DNA of 45,851 nucleotides. Source: Flavonifractor sp. An306 (GTDB lineage Bacteria; Bacillota; Clostridia; Oscillospirales; Oscillospiraceae). The notes below the pieces were generated by a model. It did not search any database, was not told where the DNA came from, and saw nothing but the letters and a program-made list of their open reading frames with translations. A program made the position numbers and the translations under genes. How positions within the stretch are numbered: the stretch's first letter is position 1; each line of letters opens with the position of its first letter. The DNA lies in the NCBI RefSeq assembly GCF_002159455.1, contig NZ_NFIQ01000028.1, positions 1-45,851 on the forward strand, read 5' to 3'. Shown piece after piece: positions 38,786-45,851 of the stretch.

Positions 38786-39871
38786 ATGGGAACCCAGCGT
38801 GTGTACAACTTTTCCGCAGGACCGTCTATGCTGCCCCTGGAGGTGCTGGAGCGCGCCGGCGCCGAGATCACCAACTACCAGGGCTCCGGTATGTCCGTTA
38901 TGGAGATGAGCCATCGATCTAAGGTGTTCCAGAAGATCTTTGACGACACTCAGGCCAAGTTCCGCAAGCTGCTGAACGTGCCGGAGGGATACAAGGTTCT
39001 GTTTCTCCAGGGCGGCGCCTCCTCTCAGTTCTCCATGGCGCCCCTGAACCTGATCGGCAAGACCGGCAAGGCTGACTACGCCGTCACCGGCAACTTCTCC
39101 AACATCGCCTACAAGGAGGCCCAGAAGTACGGCCAGATCAACCTGGCCGCCTCCTCCGCCGATAAAAACCACACCTACATCCCCACCCAGGACCAGCTCA
39201 AGCTGGATCCTGATGCCAGCTACTTCTACTACTGCGCCAACAACACCATCTACGGTACCGAGTGGCAGTACGTCCCCGAGACGGGCGGCGTGCCCATCGT
39301 GTGCGACATGTCCTCCGATATTCTCTCCCGGCCGGTGGACGTGAGCAAGTACGGCATTATCTTTGCCGGCGCCCAGAAGAACATGGCTCCCGCCGGCCTG
39401 ACGGTGGTGATCATCAAGGAGGAGCTGGCCGGCCACGAACTGCCCTACACCCCCCTGATGATGAACTACAAGACCATGATCGACAAGGACTCCATGTACA
39501 ACACCCCGCCCTGCTGGTGCATCTACATGCTGGGCCTGGTGCTGGACTGGCTGGAGGCGCAGGGGGGCATCCCCGGCATGGAGGCCATCAAGCACTCCAA
39601 GGCCCAGATGCTGTACGACGTGGTGGACAACTCCAAGCTGTTCACCTGCGCCGTGGAGCCCGGCTCCCGCTCCGACATGAACGTGGTGTTCCGCACCGCC
39701 AGCGAGGAGCTGGACGCCAAGTTTATCAAGGAGAGCGTGGAGGCAGGCTTCACCAACCTGAAGGGCCACCGCTCCGTGGGCGGCATGCGGGCCTCCATTT
39801 ACAACGCCATGCCCACCGAGGGCGTGGAGAAGCTGTGCGACTTCATCAAAGCCTTTGACAAAAACAACTGA
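38786..39871 (+). CDS. serC: Phosphoserine transaminase
   Basis: PLP enzyme that transfers an amino group from glutamate to 3-phosphohydroxypyruvate in serine synthesis; cytosolic. The 361 residues begin RVYNFSAGPSMLPLEVLE, contain FLQGGASSQFSMAPLN near 75, the PLP-lysine segment FAGAQKNMAPAGLTVV near 197, and end VGGMRASIYNAMP...EKLCDFIKAF. Start 38786 follows GAGGAGG by 8 bp; a frame reaching 38582 covers the promoter and is not coding. It is the first gene of the serC-serA pair, 17 bp before serA. Feeds serine and thus glycine to the folate pathway that the gcv operon runs in reverse. Confidence 0.97.
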   Translation: MGTQRVYNFSAGPSMLPLEVLERAGAEITNYQGSGMSVMEMSHRSKVFQKIFDDTQAKFRKLLNVPEGYKVLFLQGGASSQFSMAPLNLIGKTGKADYAVTGNFSNIAYKEAQKYGQINLAASSADKNHTYIPTQDQLKLDPDASYFYYCANNTIYGTEWQYVPETGGVPIVCDMSSDILSRPVDVSKYGIIFAGAQKNMAPAGLTVVIIKEELAGHELPYTPLMMNYKTMIDKDSMYNTPPCWCIYMLGLVLDWLEAQGGIPGMEAIKHSKAQMLYDVVDNSKLFTCAVEPGSRSDMNVVFRTASEELDAKFIKESVEAGFTNLKGHRSVGGMRASIYNAMPTEGVEKLCDFIKAFDKNN

Positions 39872-39888
39872 ACAGGAGGGGCCCTCAC

Positions 39889-41058
39889 ATGTTTCGCATC
39901 AAGACGTTGAACAAGATCTCCCCCGCCGGTCTGTCCGTGCTGGACCAGACCCGCTATTCCATCAGCGGCGACGTGGAAAATGAGGACGGTATCCTGGTCC
40001 GCTCCGCCGACATGCACGACTACCAGTTCCCCGATTCCCTCCGGGCCGTGGCCCGGGCGGGGGCGGGCACCAACAATATCCCCATCGACCGCTGCTCCGA
40101 GGCAGGTATCGTGGTGTTCAACACCCCCGGCGCCAACGCCAACGCCGTAAAGGAGCTGGCGGTATGCGGCATGCTGCTGGCCTCCCGGAAGATCACTGAG
40201 GGCAACGCCTGGGTCAAGGCCCAGCTGGCCGAGGGCGCCGACCTGGAAAAGGTGGTGGAGAAGGGCAAGAGCCAGTTTGTGGGACCCGAACTGTCCGGCA
40301 AGATGCTGGGCGTCATCGGCCTGGGCGCCATCGGCGTGCAGGTGGCCAACATCGCCACCAAGCTGGGCATGACCGTGTTCGGCTACGACCCCTTCCTCAG
40401 CGTGGATGCCGCTCTCTCCCTGTCCCGCCTGGTCCACCGGGCCATGGATCTGGACACCATCTATAAAAATTGTGATTACATCACCATCCATGTTCCCCAG
40501 ACCCCCGAAACCAAGGGCATGATCAACGAGGGCGCCATCCACATGATGAAGGGCGGCGTGCGCATCCTGAACCTGGCCCGGGGTACTTTGGTCAACGACG
40601 ACGACATGCTGGCCGCGCTGGAGTCCGGCAAGGTGGCCGCCTATGTCACCGACTTCCCCAACAACAAGATCCTCCAGGGCAAGAACGTTATCGCCATCCC
40701 CCACCTGGGCGCCTCCACCCCCGAGAGCGAGGAGAACTGCGCCGTCATGGCCGCTCAGGAGCTGCGGGACTATCTGGAGAACGGCAACATCAAAAACTCC
40801 GTCAATCTGCCCACCCTGGTGCAGGAGTGGAGCGGGGTGTCCCGGCTGTGCATCATCCACCGGAACATTCCCGGCGCCATCGCCAACATCACCGGCGTGC
40901 TCTCCAAGGACGGAGTCAACGTGGAAAACATGACCAACAAATCCAAGAAGGACTACGCCTATACCATTGTGGATGTGGGCAGCCGGGTCAACGACCAGGT
41001 GGCCGATGAGATCCGCGCCCTGGAGGGCGTGCTCCGGGTCCGCCTGCTGAACCACTAA
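39889..41058 (+). CDS. serA: D-3-phosphoglycerate dehydrogenase
   Basis: Oxidises 3-phosphoglycerate to 3-phosphohydroxypyruvate with NAD, the first step of serine synthesis. The 389-residue protein has the substrate-domain motif RAGAGTNNIPID near 57, the NAD-binding VIGLGAIGVQVANIATKLG near 142, catalytic-site regions LNLARGTLVND near 225 and IPHLGASTPESEENC near 270, and a C-terminal ACT domain (CIIHRNIPGAIANITGVLS) that usually binds serine for feedback inhibition. It lacks the extra allosteric-substrate-binding domain of the long ~520-residue form. AGGAGG lies upstream of the ATG. Confidence 0.97.
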   Translation: MFRIKTLNKISPAGLSVLDQTRYSISGDVENEDGILVRSADMHDYQFPDSLRAVARAGAGTNNIPIDRCSEAGIVVFNTPGANANAVKELAVCGMLLASRKITEGNAWVKAQLAEGADLEKVVEKGKSQFVGPELSGKMLGVIGLGAIGVQVANIATKLGMTVFGYDPFLSVDAALSLSRLVHRAMDLDTIYKNCDYITIHVPQTPETKGMINEGAIHMMKGGVRILNLARGTLVNDDDMLAALESGKVAAYVTDFPNNKILQGKNVIAIPHLGASTPESEENCAVMAAQELRDYLENGNIKNSVNLPTLVQEWSGVSRLCIIHRNIPGAIANITGVLSKDGVNVENMTNKSKKDYAYTIVDVGSRVNDQVADEIRALEGVLRVRLLNH

Positions 41059-41080
41059 GCCTGATTAAGCTATAAATAAA

Positions 41081-41108
41081 GAGGGACGCCGCATGTGCGG
41101 CGTCCCTC
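41081..41108. terminator. Bidirectional terminator between serA and the SLH 5'-nucleotidase gene
   Basis: GAGGGACGCCGCA/TGCGGCGTCCCTC, 12-13 bp stem with a 4-nt loop; T-rich on both sides (TCTTGTTG on plus, TTTATTTATAG on minus). Confidence 0.88.
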
Positions 41109-41131
41109 TCTTGTTGTGGTCTTTTTACTGC

Positions 41132-43411
41132 TCAGGCAGCGGCGTCGGTCTGCTGGGTGGCCATGAACTGGTCGAAGTTCATCAACAGCTGGGCAAACTC
41201 AGCGCGGCTCAGCTCGCCGGTGGGCATCAGCATGCCCTGATTGCCCCGCATCAGGCCGGCATAGTAGCAGAAGGTCATGCCCTCCAGATCCTCGGCAGGG
41301 ATGGAGTCGTAGTCGGTCACCTTCGTCTTCATGGAGCCGTCGTCGGCGGGAGCCTCCACGCCCTTCCATTCGGCGTAGTTGGCAAAGAGCCGGGCAATAG
41401 CGGAGCGGGTGATGACGCTGTCCCCCGTAAAGGTGTCGCCGCCCAGGTACAGGCCCTGAGAAGCTGCCCAGTTGATGCAGTCGGTATACCAGCCGCCCTC
41501 GCTGCCGGAAACGGTGATCTCCTCCACAGCGGGGTTGCCCTCCATGTTGTAGAGCATCTGATACACGCTGGCGGTGGTGACCTTGGCATTGGGCGCAAAG
41601 CCAGTATTGGTGCCGTTCATCAGGCCATTGTCCAGCGCGTACACGGCGGCCTTGTAGTACCAGGCGCCCTCCTCCAGGTCGGCGGGATACTCGGTGGCCA
41701 CAGGCTCATTCACCAGGGTGATCCGGCCGGCGGGCTGGGCATAGCCGGTAACCTCGCCGTTCTCGAAGGACTGGACGTAGTTGGCCAGGACCATGTAGTC
41801 CTCCATCACGTAGTCCAGCACGTTAACGGCGCCGTCAAACATGGCGAAGCCGTCGCCCAGGTCACGCAGGGTGTAGTTGTAGCCGGCCAGGTTGTAGCTG
41901 GCCTTCAGGTCCAGAGGCTCATAGGCGCCGGTCTCGTTGTTGAGCACCTGCACGTCGGTGACGCGGTAGTCCCCGGTGGGGCCGCCGGTCCAAACGCCCT
42001 TGTCGTCCTGCTGGACGGTGGAGGGGATAGCGGTGTTAATGGTGTATTTCAGGCCGGAAACCTGGAGGAAGCCGCCGTTTTCCACAGAGCCGTCGGCGGT
42101 GGCGTCCTTGGCGCCCCACTCCAGAGCGTCCAGCAGCTGCTGGCCGGTGACGGTCTGCAGGCAGGCCACGTTGCCGAAGGTGTGGATGCTCTTGCAGGTC
42201 AGATAGGAGATATCGCCGGTAATAGCCTCGTTGCGGATGCCGCCGCCATTCATGATGGCCACGTCCACATCCAGGTCCATGTTGTCAAAGAGGTAGTACA
42301 GCGCGTCGGCGGCAAAGTCGCCGGTGTTGGTCTCCTGCTTGCGCACCAGGCGGTTGCCGTCGGCGTCATAGTTGTCCAGGGTGTCGGAGATGTGGCCGAT
42401 CACCTGGCCCAGCTGGGTGTTGATCTCAGCCACCCAGGCATCCTCGATGGCCTTCACGTCGGCGTCGGGGGTAACCTCTGCCAGATCCTCGCCGGAGAGC
42501 AGCTTGGTGGTGATGGTGCCGTCGGCGGCAATGGTCATCTGACCCACCGCGTTCAGGTAGGAGCCGGTCTGGGTGAGCACCACGGTGTCGCCGTTCTTGT
42601 CGGCAACCTCTTTCATCTCCACGGTGGAGTGGGAGTGGCCGTCAATGAAGGCGTCCAGGCCGGTGGTGTTGGCGATCACTTCCTCAGAGGTCCAGGGCTT
42701 GGAGGAGGCGTCCACGCCCAGATGGCCCAGGGCCACCACGTAGTCGGCCTCCTTGGAGGCGGCGTCCACCGCCTCCTGCACCGCGGCGTACAGGGCGGAG
42801 CCGTCCTCGCCGCCGGCAATGCCATAGATGTAGTTGCCGTTCTCATCCTGGAAATAGGAAGGCGTGGACTTGGTGAAGGACTCGGGGGTGGTGATGCCCA
42901 CAATGGCGATCTTCACGCCGTCCACCTCAAAGACCTTGTAGCTGTCCAGCACCGGGTCGCCGGCCACGCCATCCTTCTCATGGTAGAAGTTGCAAGACAG
43001 GTAGGGGTAGTCGGCCCACTCAATGGCCTGCATGCAGCCCTCCATACCATAGTCAAACTCATGGTTGCCCAGGGTGGCAGCGTCATAGCCCGCGGCGTTC
43101 ATCAGCTTGATGATGGTCTCGCCCTTGTCCATGGAGCCGTAGGCCGTGCCCTGGATGTGGTCGCCGGCGTCCAGCAGCAGAGCGTTGTCATAGCTGTCCT
43201 TCAGCGCGGCCACCTTGGAGTAGGTCAAACCGTTCTCGTTGCCCTCTCCCACGTTGTTGTCGATATAGGTGTGTACGTCGTTGGTGTACAGGATCACCAC
43301 GCCGTCTTCCGTGGCTCCGGTCTCCTCCGCAGCCGACGCCGGCAGCGCCAGGGCGCTGAGCATGGCAGCCGACAGCAGCAGGGACAGGAGCTTTCCCGCA
43401 GCTTTCTTCAT
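41132..43411 (-). CDS. Cell-wall 5'-nucleotidase/UDP-sugar hydrolase with three SLH domains
   Basis: A 759-residue surface enzyme expected to remove phosphate from nucleotides outside the cell. Signal peptide 1-28 (LSALALPASAAEE). Metallophosphatase domain: LYTNDVHTYIDNN near 41, LDAGDHIQGTAYG near 81, LGNHEFDYGMEG near 112, and DGHSHSTVEM near 258. The 5'-nucleotidase C-terminal domain includes NGGGIRNEAI near 387 and LQVSGLKYTIN near 455. Three S-layer-homology repeats occupy about 575-755 (GAWYYKAAVYALDNGLMNG and GGWYTDCINWAASQGLYLG are typical) and should bind a secondary wall polymer. Distinct from the paralogue at 26800-28935, which has a different anchor. Weak ribosome site (AAAGGCGG). 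Confidence 0.92.
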   Translation of the reverse strand: MKKAAGKLLSLLLSAAMLSALALPASAAEETGATEDGVVILYTNDVHTYIDNNVGEGNENGLTYSKVAALKDSYDNALLLDAGDHIQGTAYGSMDKGETIIKLMNAAGYDAATLGNHEFDYGMEGCMQAIEWADYPYLSCNFYHEKDGVAGDPVLDSYKVFEVDGVKIAIVGITTPESFTKSTPSYFQDENGNYIYGIAGGEDGSALYAAVQEAVDAASKEADYVVALGHLGVDASSKPWTSEEVIANTTGLDAFIDGHSHSTVEMKEVADKNGDTVVLTQTGSYLNAVGQMTIAADGTITTKLLSGEDLAEVTPDADVKAIEDAWVAEINTQLGQVIGHISDTLDNYDADGNRLVRKQETNTGDFAADALYYLFDNMDLDVDVAIMNGGGIRNEAITGDISYLTCKSIHTFGNVACLQTVTGQQLLDALEWGAKDATADGSVENGGFLQVSGLKYTINTAIPSTVQQDDKGVWTGGPTGDYRVTDVQVLNNETGAYEPLDLKASYNLAGYNYTLRDLGDGFAMFDGAVNVLDYVMEDYMVLANYVQSFENGEVTGYAQPAGRITLVNEPVATEYPADLEEGAWYYKAAVYALDNGLMNGTNTGFAPNAKVTTASVYQMLYNMEGNPAVEEITVSGSEGGWYTDCINWAASQGLYLGGDTFTGDSVITRSAIARLFANYAEWKGVEAPADDGSMKTKVTDYDSIPAEDLEGMTFCYYAGLMRGNQGMLMPTGELSRAEFAQLLMNFDQFMATQQTDAAA

Positions 43412-43456
43412 CTTTGTACCGCCTTTCCTTTGATGGTTTTGGGGTCTTGCTGATTC

Positions 43457-43491
43457 ATTACAATGGTAACAAATTGTAACCCTAATTACAA
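43457..43491. promoter_or_regulatory. Cluster of ATTACAA/TTGTAA repeats upstream of the SLH 5'-nucleotidase gene
   Basis: Plus-strand order: ATTACAAT (43457), GGTAAC, ATTGTAAC (43473) and ATTACAA (43485). Adjacent copies form dyads (ATTACAAT...ATTGTAA and TTGTAAC-CCTA-ATTACAA), and on the minus strand TTACAATTTG and TTACCATTG form a 10-bp direct repeat. It lies 45-80 bp ahead of the gene, where promoter control is expected. It could be a PhoP-type box, but the word differs from TTAACA. Confidence 0.45.
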
Positions 43492-43542
43492 GGCCTTCCG
43501 TGGAAAATATGACGTAAAATTATATGCATTTTGTAAATGCGG

Positions 43543-43578
43543 AAAAGGGAGCCGGGGATTTCTGCCCCGGCTCCCTTT
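43543..43578 (-). terminator. Terminator after prfB
   Basis: A 14-bp stem AAAGGGAGCCGGGG/CCCCGGCTCCCTTT (43544-43557 with 43565-43578), ending in TTTT on the minus strand, 12 bp past the prfB stop. Confidence 0.9.
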
Positions 43579-43590
43579 GACTTCCATATT

Positions 43591-44712
43591 TTATTTTTCC
43601 GCCCAGTTTCCCGTGGCCTCCGCCTTCAGATAGGCGTTGATAAACCCGTCCAGGTCGCCGTCCATCACGGCGTTGACGTTGCTGGTCTCGTAAGCGGTGC
43701 GGTTGTCCTTCACCAGCTGATAGGGCATAAAGACGTAGGAGCGGATCTGGCTGCCCCACTCGATCTTCAGCTGGACCCCCTTGATATCGGAGATCTTCTC
43801 GGCGTGCTGCTGCATCTTCAGCTCCACCAGCTTGGCCCGCAGCATCCGCAGACAGGTGTCCTTGTTCTGGAACTGGCTGCGCTCGGTCTGGCAGGACACC
43901 ACAATGCCGGTAGCGTGGTGGATCAGACGGACGGCGGAGGAGGTCTTGTTGATGTGCTGGCCGCCGGCGCCGGAGGAGCGGAACACCTGCATCTCATAGT
44001 CCTCCGGCCGGATCTCCACATCGGCGTCCTCCGGCAGGTCGGGCATGACCTCCACCGCGGCGAAGGAGGTCTGCCGCCGGGCGTTGGCGTCAAAGGGGGA
44101 AACCCGCACCAGCCGGTGTACCCCGTGCTCGCTGCGCAGGTGGCCGTAGGCGTTCTCTCCCTCGATCAGGATAGTGGCGCTCTTCAGGCCCGCCTCGTCC
44201 CCGTCCAGATAGTCCAGGGTTTTGCAGGTGAAGCCGTGGCGCTCCGCCCAGCGGGTGTACATCCGGAACAGCATCTGGGCCCAGTCCTGGGCCTCGGTGC
44301 CGCCGGCGCCGGCGTGGAAGGTCAGAATGGCGTTGGAGTTGTCGTACTCTCCGGTAAACAGGGTAGACATCTTGGCCTCTTCGATGGCGCTCTCCAGCTT
44401 GGCAAAGCCCTCCTCCACCTCGGGCACCAGGCTCTCGTCCTCCATCTCGTTGCCCAGCTCGCACAGGGTCATCAGATCCTCCCACTGGGTTTTGCGCTTC
44501 TCCTGGCCCTCGATCTTGTCCCGCAGATTCTTTACCCGCTGCTGGACCTTCTGGGCCTTTTCCAGGTTGTCCCAAAATCCGTCGGAGGCGCTCTCCGACT
44601 CCAGCATCTCCACCTCCTGCCTGGCGGCGTCCAGGCCCAGGGCCTGGTCCAACTCGTCCAGCTCCGGCCGCAGGTTGTTGAGCTTTACCTTATATTCGTC
44701 GAACTGTAACAT
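43591..44712 (-). CDS. prfB: Peptide chain release factor 2
   Basis: Recognises UGA and UAA stop codons and triggers peptide release; cytosolic. The 373-residue protein has the stop-codon recognition tripeptide SPF in VSPFDANARRQTSF near 200 and the catalytic GGQ in SSGAGGQHINKTSSAVR near 242. Start 44712 is fixed because the promoter (44747-44775) overlaps any longer frame; the ribosome site ahead of it is weak. The start runs straight into MLQFDEYKVKLNNLRPEL without the in-frame UGA and CUUUGA slip site that most bacteria use, so autoregulation by programmed frameshift is absent here. Own terminator follows. Confidence 0.95.
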   Translation of the reverse strand: MLQFDEYKVKLNNLRPELDELDQALGLDAARQEVEMLESESASDGFWDNLEKAQKVQQRVKNLRDKIEGQEKRKTQWEDLMTLCELGNEMEDESLVPEVEEGFAKLESAIEEAKMSTLFTGEYDNSNAILTFHAGAGGTEAQDWAQMLFRMYTRWAERHGFTCKTLDYLDGDEAGLKSATILIEGENAYGHLRSEHGVHRLVRVSPFDANARRQTSFAAVEVMPDLPEDADVEIRPEDYEMQVFRSSGAGGQHINKTSSAVRLIHHATGIVVSCQTERSQFQNKDTCLRMLRAKLVELKMQQHAEKISDIKGVQLKIEWGSQIRSYVFMPYQLVKDNRTAYETSNVNAVMDGDLDGFINAYLKAEATGNWAEK

Positions 44713-44746
44713 AGATCCACACTCATTTCCATAAAATAGCCCTACT

Positions 44747-44775
44747 ATTATATCCAACGGCGGCGGCAATGTAAA
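44747..44775 (-). promoter_or_regulatory. Promoter of prfB
   Basis: Minus-strand TTTACA (44770-44775), 17-bp spacer, TATAAT (44747-44752). RNA would start near 44740, about 28 nt before the ATG. Confidence 0.85.
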
Positions 44776-44786
44776 GTGCGGGCATC

Positions 44787-44815
44787 AAAAAACCGCCCGA
44801 AGGCGGGCGGTTTTT
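44787..44815 (-). terminator. Terminator after the 35-codon ORF
   Basis: A 12-bp stem AAAAACCGCCCG/CGGGCGGTTTTT (44788-44799 with 44804-44815, loop AAGG), T-run on the minus strand. It overlaps the stop codon of the small ORF and stands just upstream of the prfB promoter. Confidence 0.85.
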
Positions 44816-44921
44816 ATCGGTCGCTGGCCGACCAACCGGGGCCGGCGCGGAAGATCAGGTCGTCCACGTCCCCTTTGGGCTCGGTGCGGGATGCGGTCTC
44901 GTTCTCGTCATGTATCCTCAT
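44814..44921 (-). CDS. Small acidic protein of 35 residues, function unknown
   Basis: ATG at 44919-44921 has an excellent GGAAGGAGGA ribosome site nine bp upstream, and the frame ends exactly at a strong terminator, so it has the bounds of a real gene although it is only 35 codons. The peptide is hydrophilic and acidic in the first two thirds (HDENETASRTEPKGDVDD) and ends LIFRAGPGWSASDR. There is no signal peptide or membrane segment. A longer in-frame reading to 45029 has no ribosome site. A TATACT box lies about 35 bp upstream, but I see no good -35. I do not recognise the protein. Confidence 0.5.
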   Translation of the reverse strand: MRIHDENETASRTEPKGDVDDLIFRAGPGWSASDR

Positions 44922-45022
44922 TCTGGAAATTCCTCCTTCCTGTGTGACGTACATATCAGTATATGCCAGTGCCCACTGAAAATGTGCGTACTTTCCGTCG
45001 GCAAAAAATTTATAATTTTCTC

Positions 45023-45051
45023 TTGACAAAGCTAAACACCTGTGCTATTCT
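45023..45051 (+). promoter_or_regulatory. Promoter of the tRNA operon
   Basis: TTGACA (45023-45028), 17-bp spacer, TATTCT (45046-45051), about 34 bp before tRNA-Leu. Confidence 0.85.
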
Positions 45052-45084
45052 AATTAAGCGCTTTACGAGACCGGAGCCCTCCAT

Positions 45085-45171
45085 GCCGGAGTGGCGGAAT
45101 TGGCAGACGCCCGGGACTTAAAATCCCGTGGGAGTAATCCCGTGCCGGTTCGATCCCGGTCTCCGGCACCA
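45085..45171 (+). tRNA. tRNA-Leu (anticodon TAA)
   Basis: 87 nt including CCA. Acceptor stem GCCGGAG pairs with CTCCGGC; the anticodon loop CTTAAAA gives anticodon TAA, reading UUA. A long variable arm (GTGGGAGTAATCCCG) marks a class II tRNA, and GGTTCGATCCC is the T arm. CCA is encoded. Four bp ahead of tRNA-fMet in one transcript. Confidence 0.97.
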
Positions 45172-45174
45172 TAT

Positions 45175-45251
<77 letters not shown>

Positions 45252-45258
45252 GAAAAAG

Positions 45259-45290
45259 ACAGATGGAGATTTTTCTCCATCTGTTTTTTT
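45259..45290 (+). terminator. Terminator of the tRNA operon
   Basis: ACAGATGGAGA-TTTT-TCTCCATCTGT (45259-45269 with 45274-45284) followed by seven T, eight bp past the tRNA-fMet CCA. Confidence 0.95.
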
Positions 45291-45832
45291 ATTGCTAATT
45301 TACGCAATATATTGTGTGTACACTTTCTTTTTTCGCTATATATAGCATTTTGGTATTTGATAAAAGATGAGCCAACATTAACGGAGGGAAATGGTTTTTA
45401 TTGTGTTGCGTAGATAATTGTTGATAATCATAGCTCCTTGTCGGTGGAAATTTTCACACGGATTTTCACACGGGGGCTCACGCTCCCACCAAATGAGGAA
45501 GGCCGTTCTATGTGTTAGTTGGCTTTTTGTAATGGGATATTATGGGTTTTTAAGGGGCTGCCACAGGGTTTTAAGGGTGGAGGTAGTCAAGGATTGAGTT
45601 GATAGAAAAACCGCCACAAGGGATTCCAGGGGGGTTCTGGAGGGAGTTCAAAAGTAGGGAAAGTGGTGGTACGAAAATATATTTAGCTGGGTATTTTTGT
45701 AATTGGTTTTTCCTGTTCTAGTTGATAAAACGACCGCATTGGCATAGACAGAATTTACCTCATGTGCTATCGTATAAGCAGAGTAATCCAGTCTAACAGA
45801 GAAGATAGATTAACATACTGGAGGAAATGACG
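45291..45832. other. AT-rich noncoding region next to the tRNA genes, probable element boundary
   Basis: About 540 bp with no convincing gene. Base composition drops sharply compared with the rest of the window (runs such as GCTATATATAGC near 45336). It holds the tandem repeat at 45450-45473 and leads to a new gene with a strong ribosome site. DNA of this kind directly after a tRNA 3' end is typical of an inserted integrative element. No copy of the tRNA-fMet end is seen in the window, so an attachment site is not shown. Confidence 0.5.
45450..45473. repeat. Tandem 12-bp direct repeat
   Basis: ATTTTCACACGG occurs twice with no spacer. It lies between GGTGGAA and GGGGGCTCACGCTCCCACC; GGTGG and CCACC at the two ends could pair. 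Confidence 0.75.
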
Positions 45833-45851
45833 ATGGCAACCGGGACAAAGA
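45833..45851 (+). CDS. Start of a new gene, cut by the window edge
   Basis: ATG at 45833 follows GGAGG by 8 bp and opens with codons for MATGTK before the sequence ends. An in-frame ATG two codons earlier is too close to the ribosome site. No function can be inferred from six residues. Its setting, beyond an AT-rich stretch next to tRNA genes, suggests an accessory-element gene. Confidence 0.45.

Noticed and set aside
41093-43453. A 786-codon plus-strand frame opposite the SLH 5'-nucleotidase
   Set aside because: The minus strand encodes a clear signal peptide, catalytic motifs and SLH repeats; the plus frame is a shadow.

Overview
The window reads as a stretch of chromosome from a GC-rich, strictly anaerobic, spore-forming Clostridia bacterium. 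A gut Oscillospiraceae-type lineage is my inference. The grounds are dipicolinate synthase genes behind a sigma-K-like promoter, a trimeric [FeFe] hydrogenase, acetate kinase, an S-box (SAM-I) riboswitch, a tandem glycine riboswitch, TTGACA/TATAAT promoters with 17-18 bp spacers, strong GGAGG ribosome sites and S-layer-homology surface proteins. Almost all of it is conserved core metabolism. The two edges and one short island look like accessory DNA.

Layout. 1-190: probable C-terminal tail of a serine recombinase and a strong hairpin. 0.2-5.7 kb (minus): one transcription unit with a DUF815 ATPase, a secreted TraB-type protein and guanine deaminase, then queT (own promoter, structured leader) and galU. 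5.8-9.1 kb: class II aldolase, acetate kinase and the tRNA-Met cytidine acetate ligase TmcAL. 9.1-13.3 kb (minus): a membrane-anchored surface protein, a rhomboid-like membrane protein without the rhomboid catalytic motif, and a fusion of polysaccharide pyruvyl transferase with an F420H2-dehydrogenase-beta-type Fe-S domain. 13.4-17.2 kb (plus): a SAM-cycle block of radical SAM protein, adenosylhomocysteinase, S-box riboswitch and metK. 17.4-19.25 kb: an AT-richer island of unknown genes, the second broken by an in-frame TAA. 19.3-20.8 kb (minus): dpaA-dpaB for the spore solute dipicolinate. 20.9-26.7 kb (plus): tandem glycine riboswitch and a complete glycine cleavage operon (gcvT-H-PA-PB-lpd). 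26.8-30.0 kb: a secreted 5'-nucleotidase, then an XRE regulator with a DUF3169 membrane protein.

30.1-38.6 kb (minus) is the most interesting block. It encodes the bifurcating-type hydrogenase HydC-HydB-HydA, interleaved with single-domain signalling parts: two stand-alone HATPase proteins, two DRTGG-domain proteins, a thioredoxin-like [2Fe-2S] protein, a PHP-domain protein, and a degenerate hydrogenase-like protein that keeps four Cys positions expected to hold the H-cluster [4Fe-4S] but has lost the neighbouring Cys and catalytic motif. I read this as a candidate H2/redox sensing circuit wired to the hydrogenase.

38.7-41.1 kb (plus): serC-serA for serine synthesis, which links to the glycine operon. 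41.1-45.0 kb (minus): a second 5'-nucleotidase, with SLH anchors, then prfB without a programmed frameshift and a 35-codon small ORF. 45.0-45.3 kb: tRNA-Leu(TAA) and initiator tRNA-fMet. The last ~0.55 kb is AT-rich, noncoding, carries a tandem 12-bp repeat and ends with the first codons of a new gene, as expected of an element inserted next to a tRNA. Starts were moved inward from the longest frame wherever a ribosome site, promoter or family alignment decided it.
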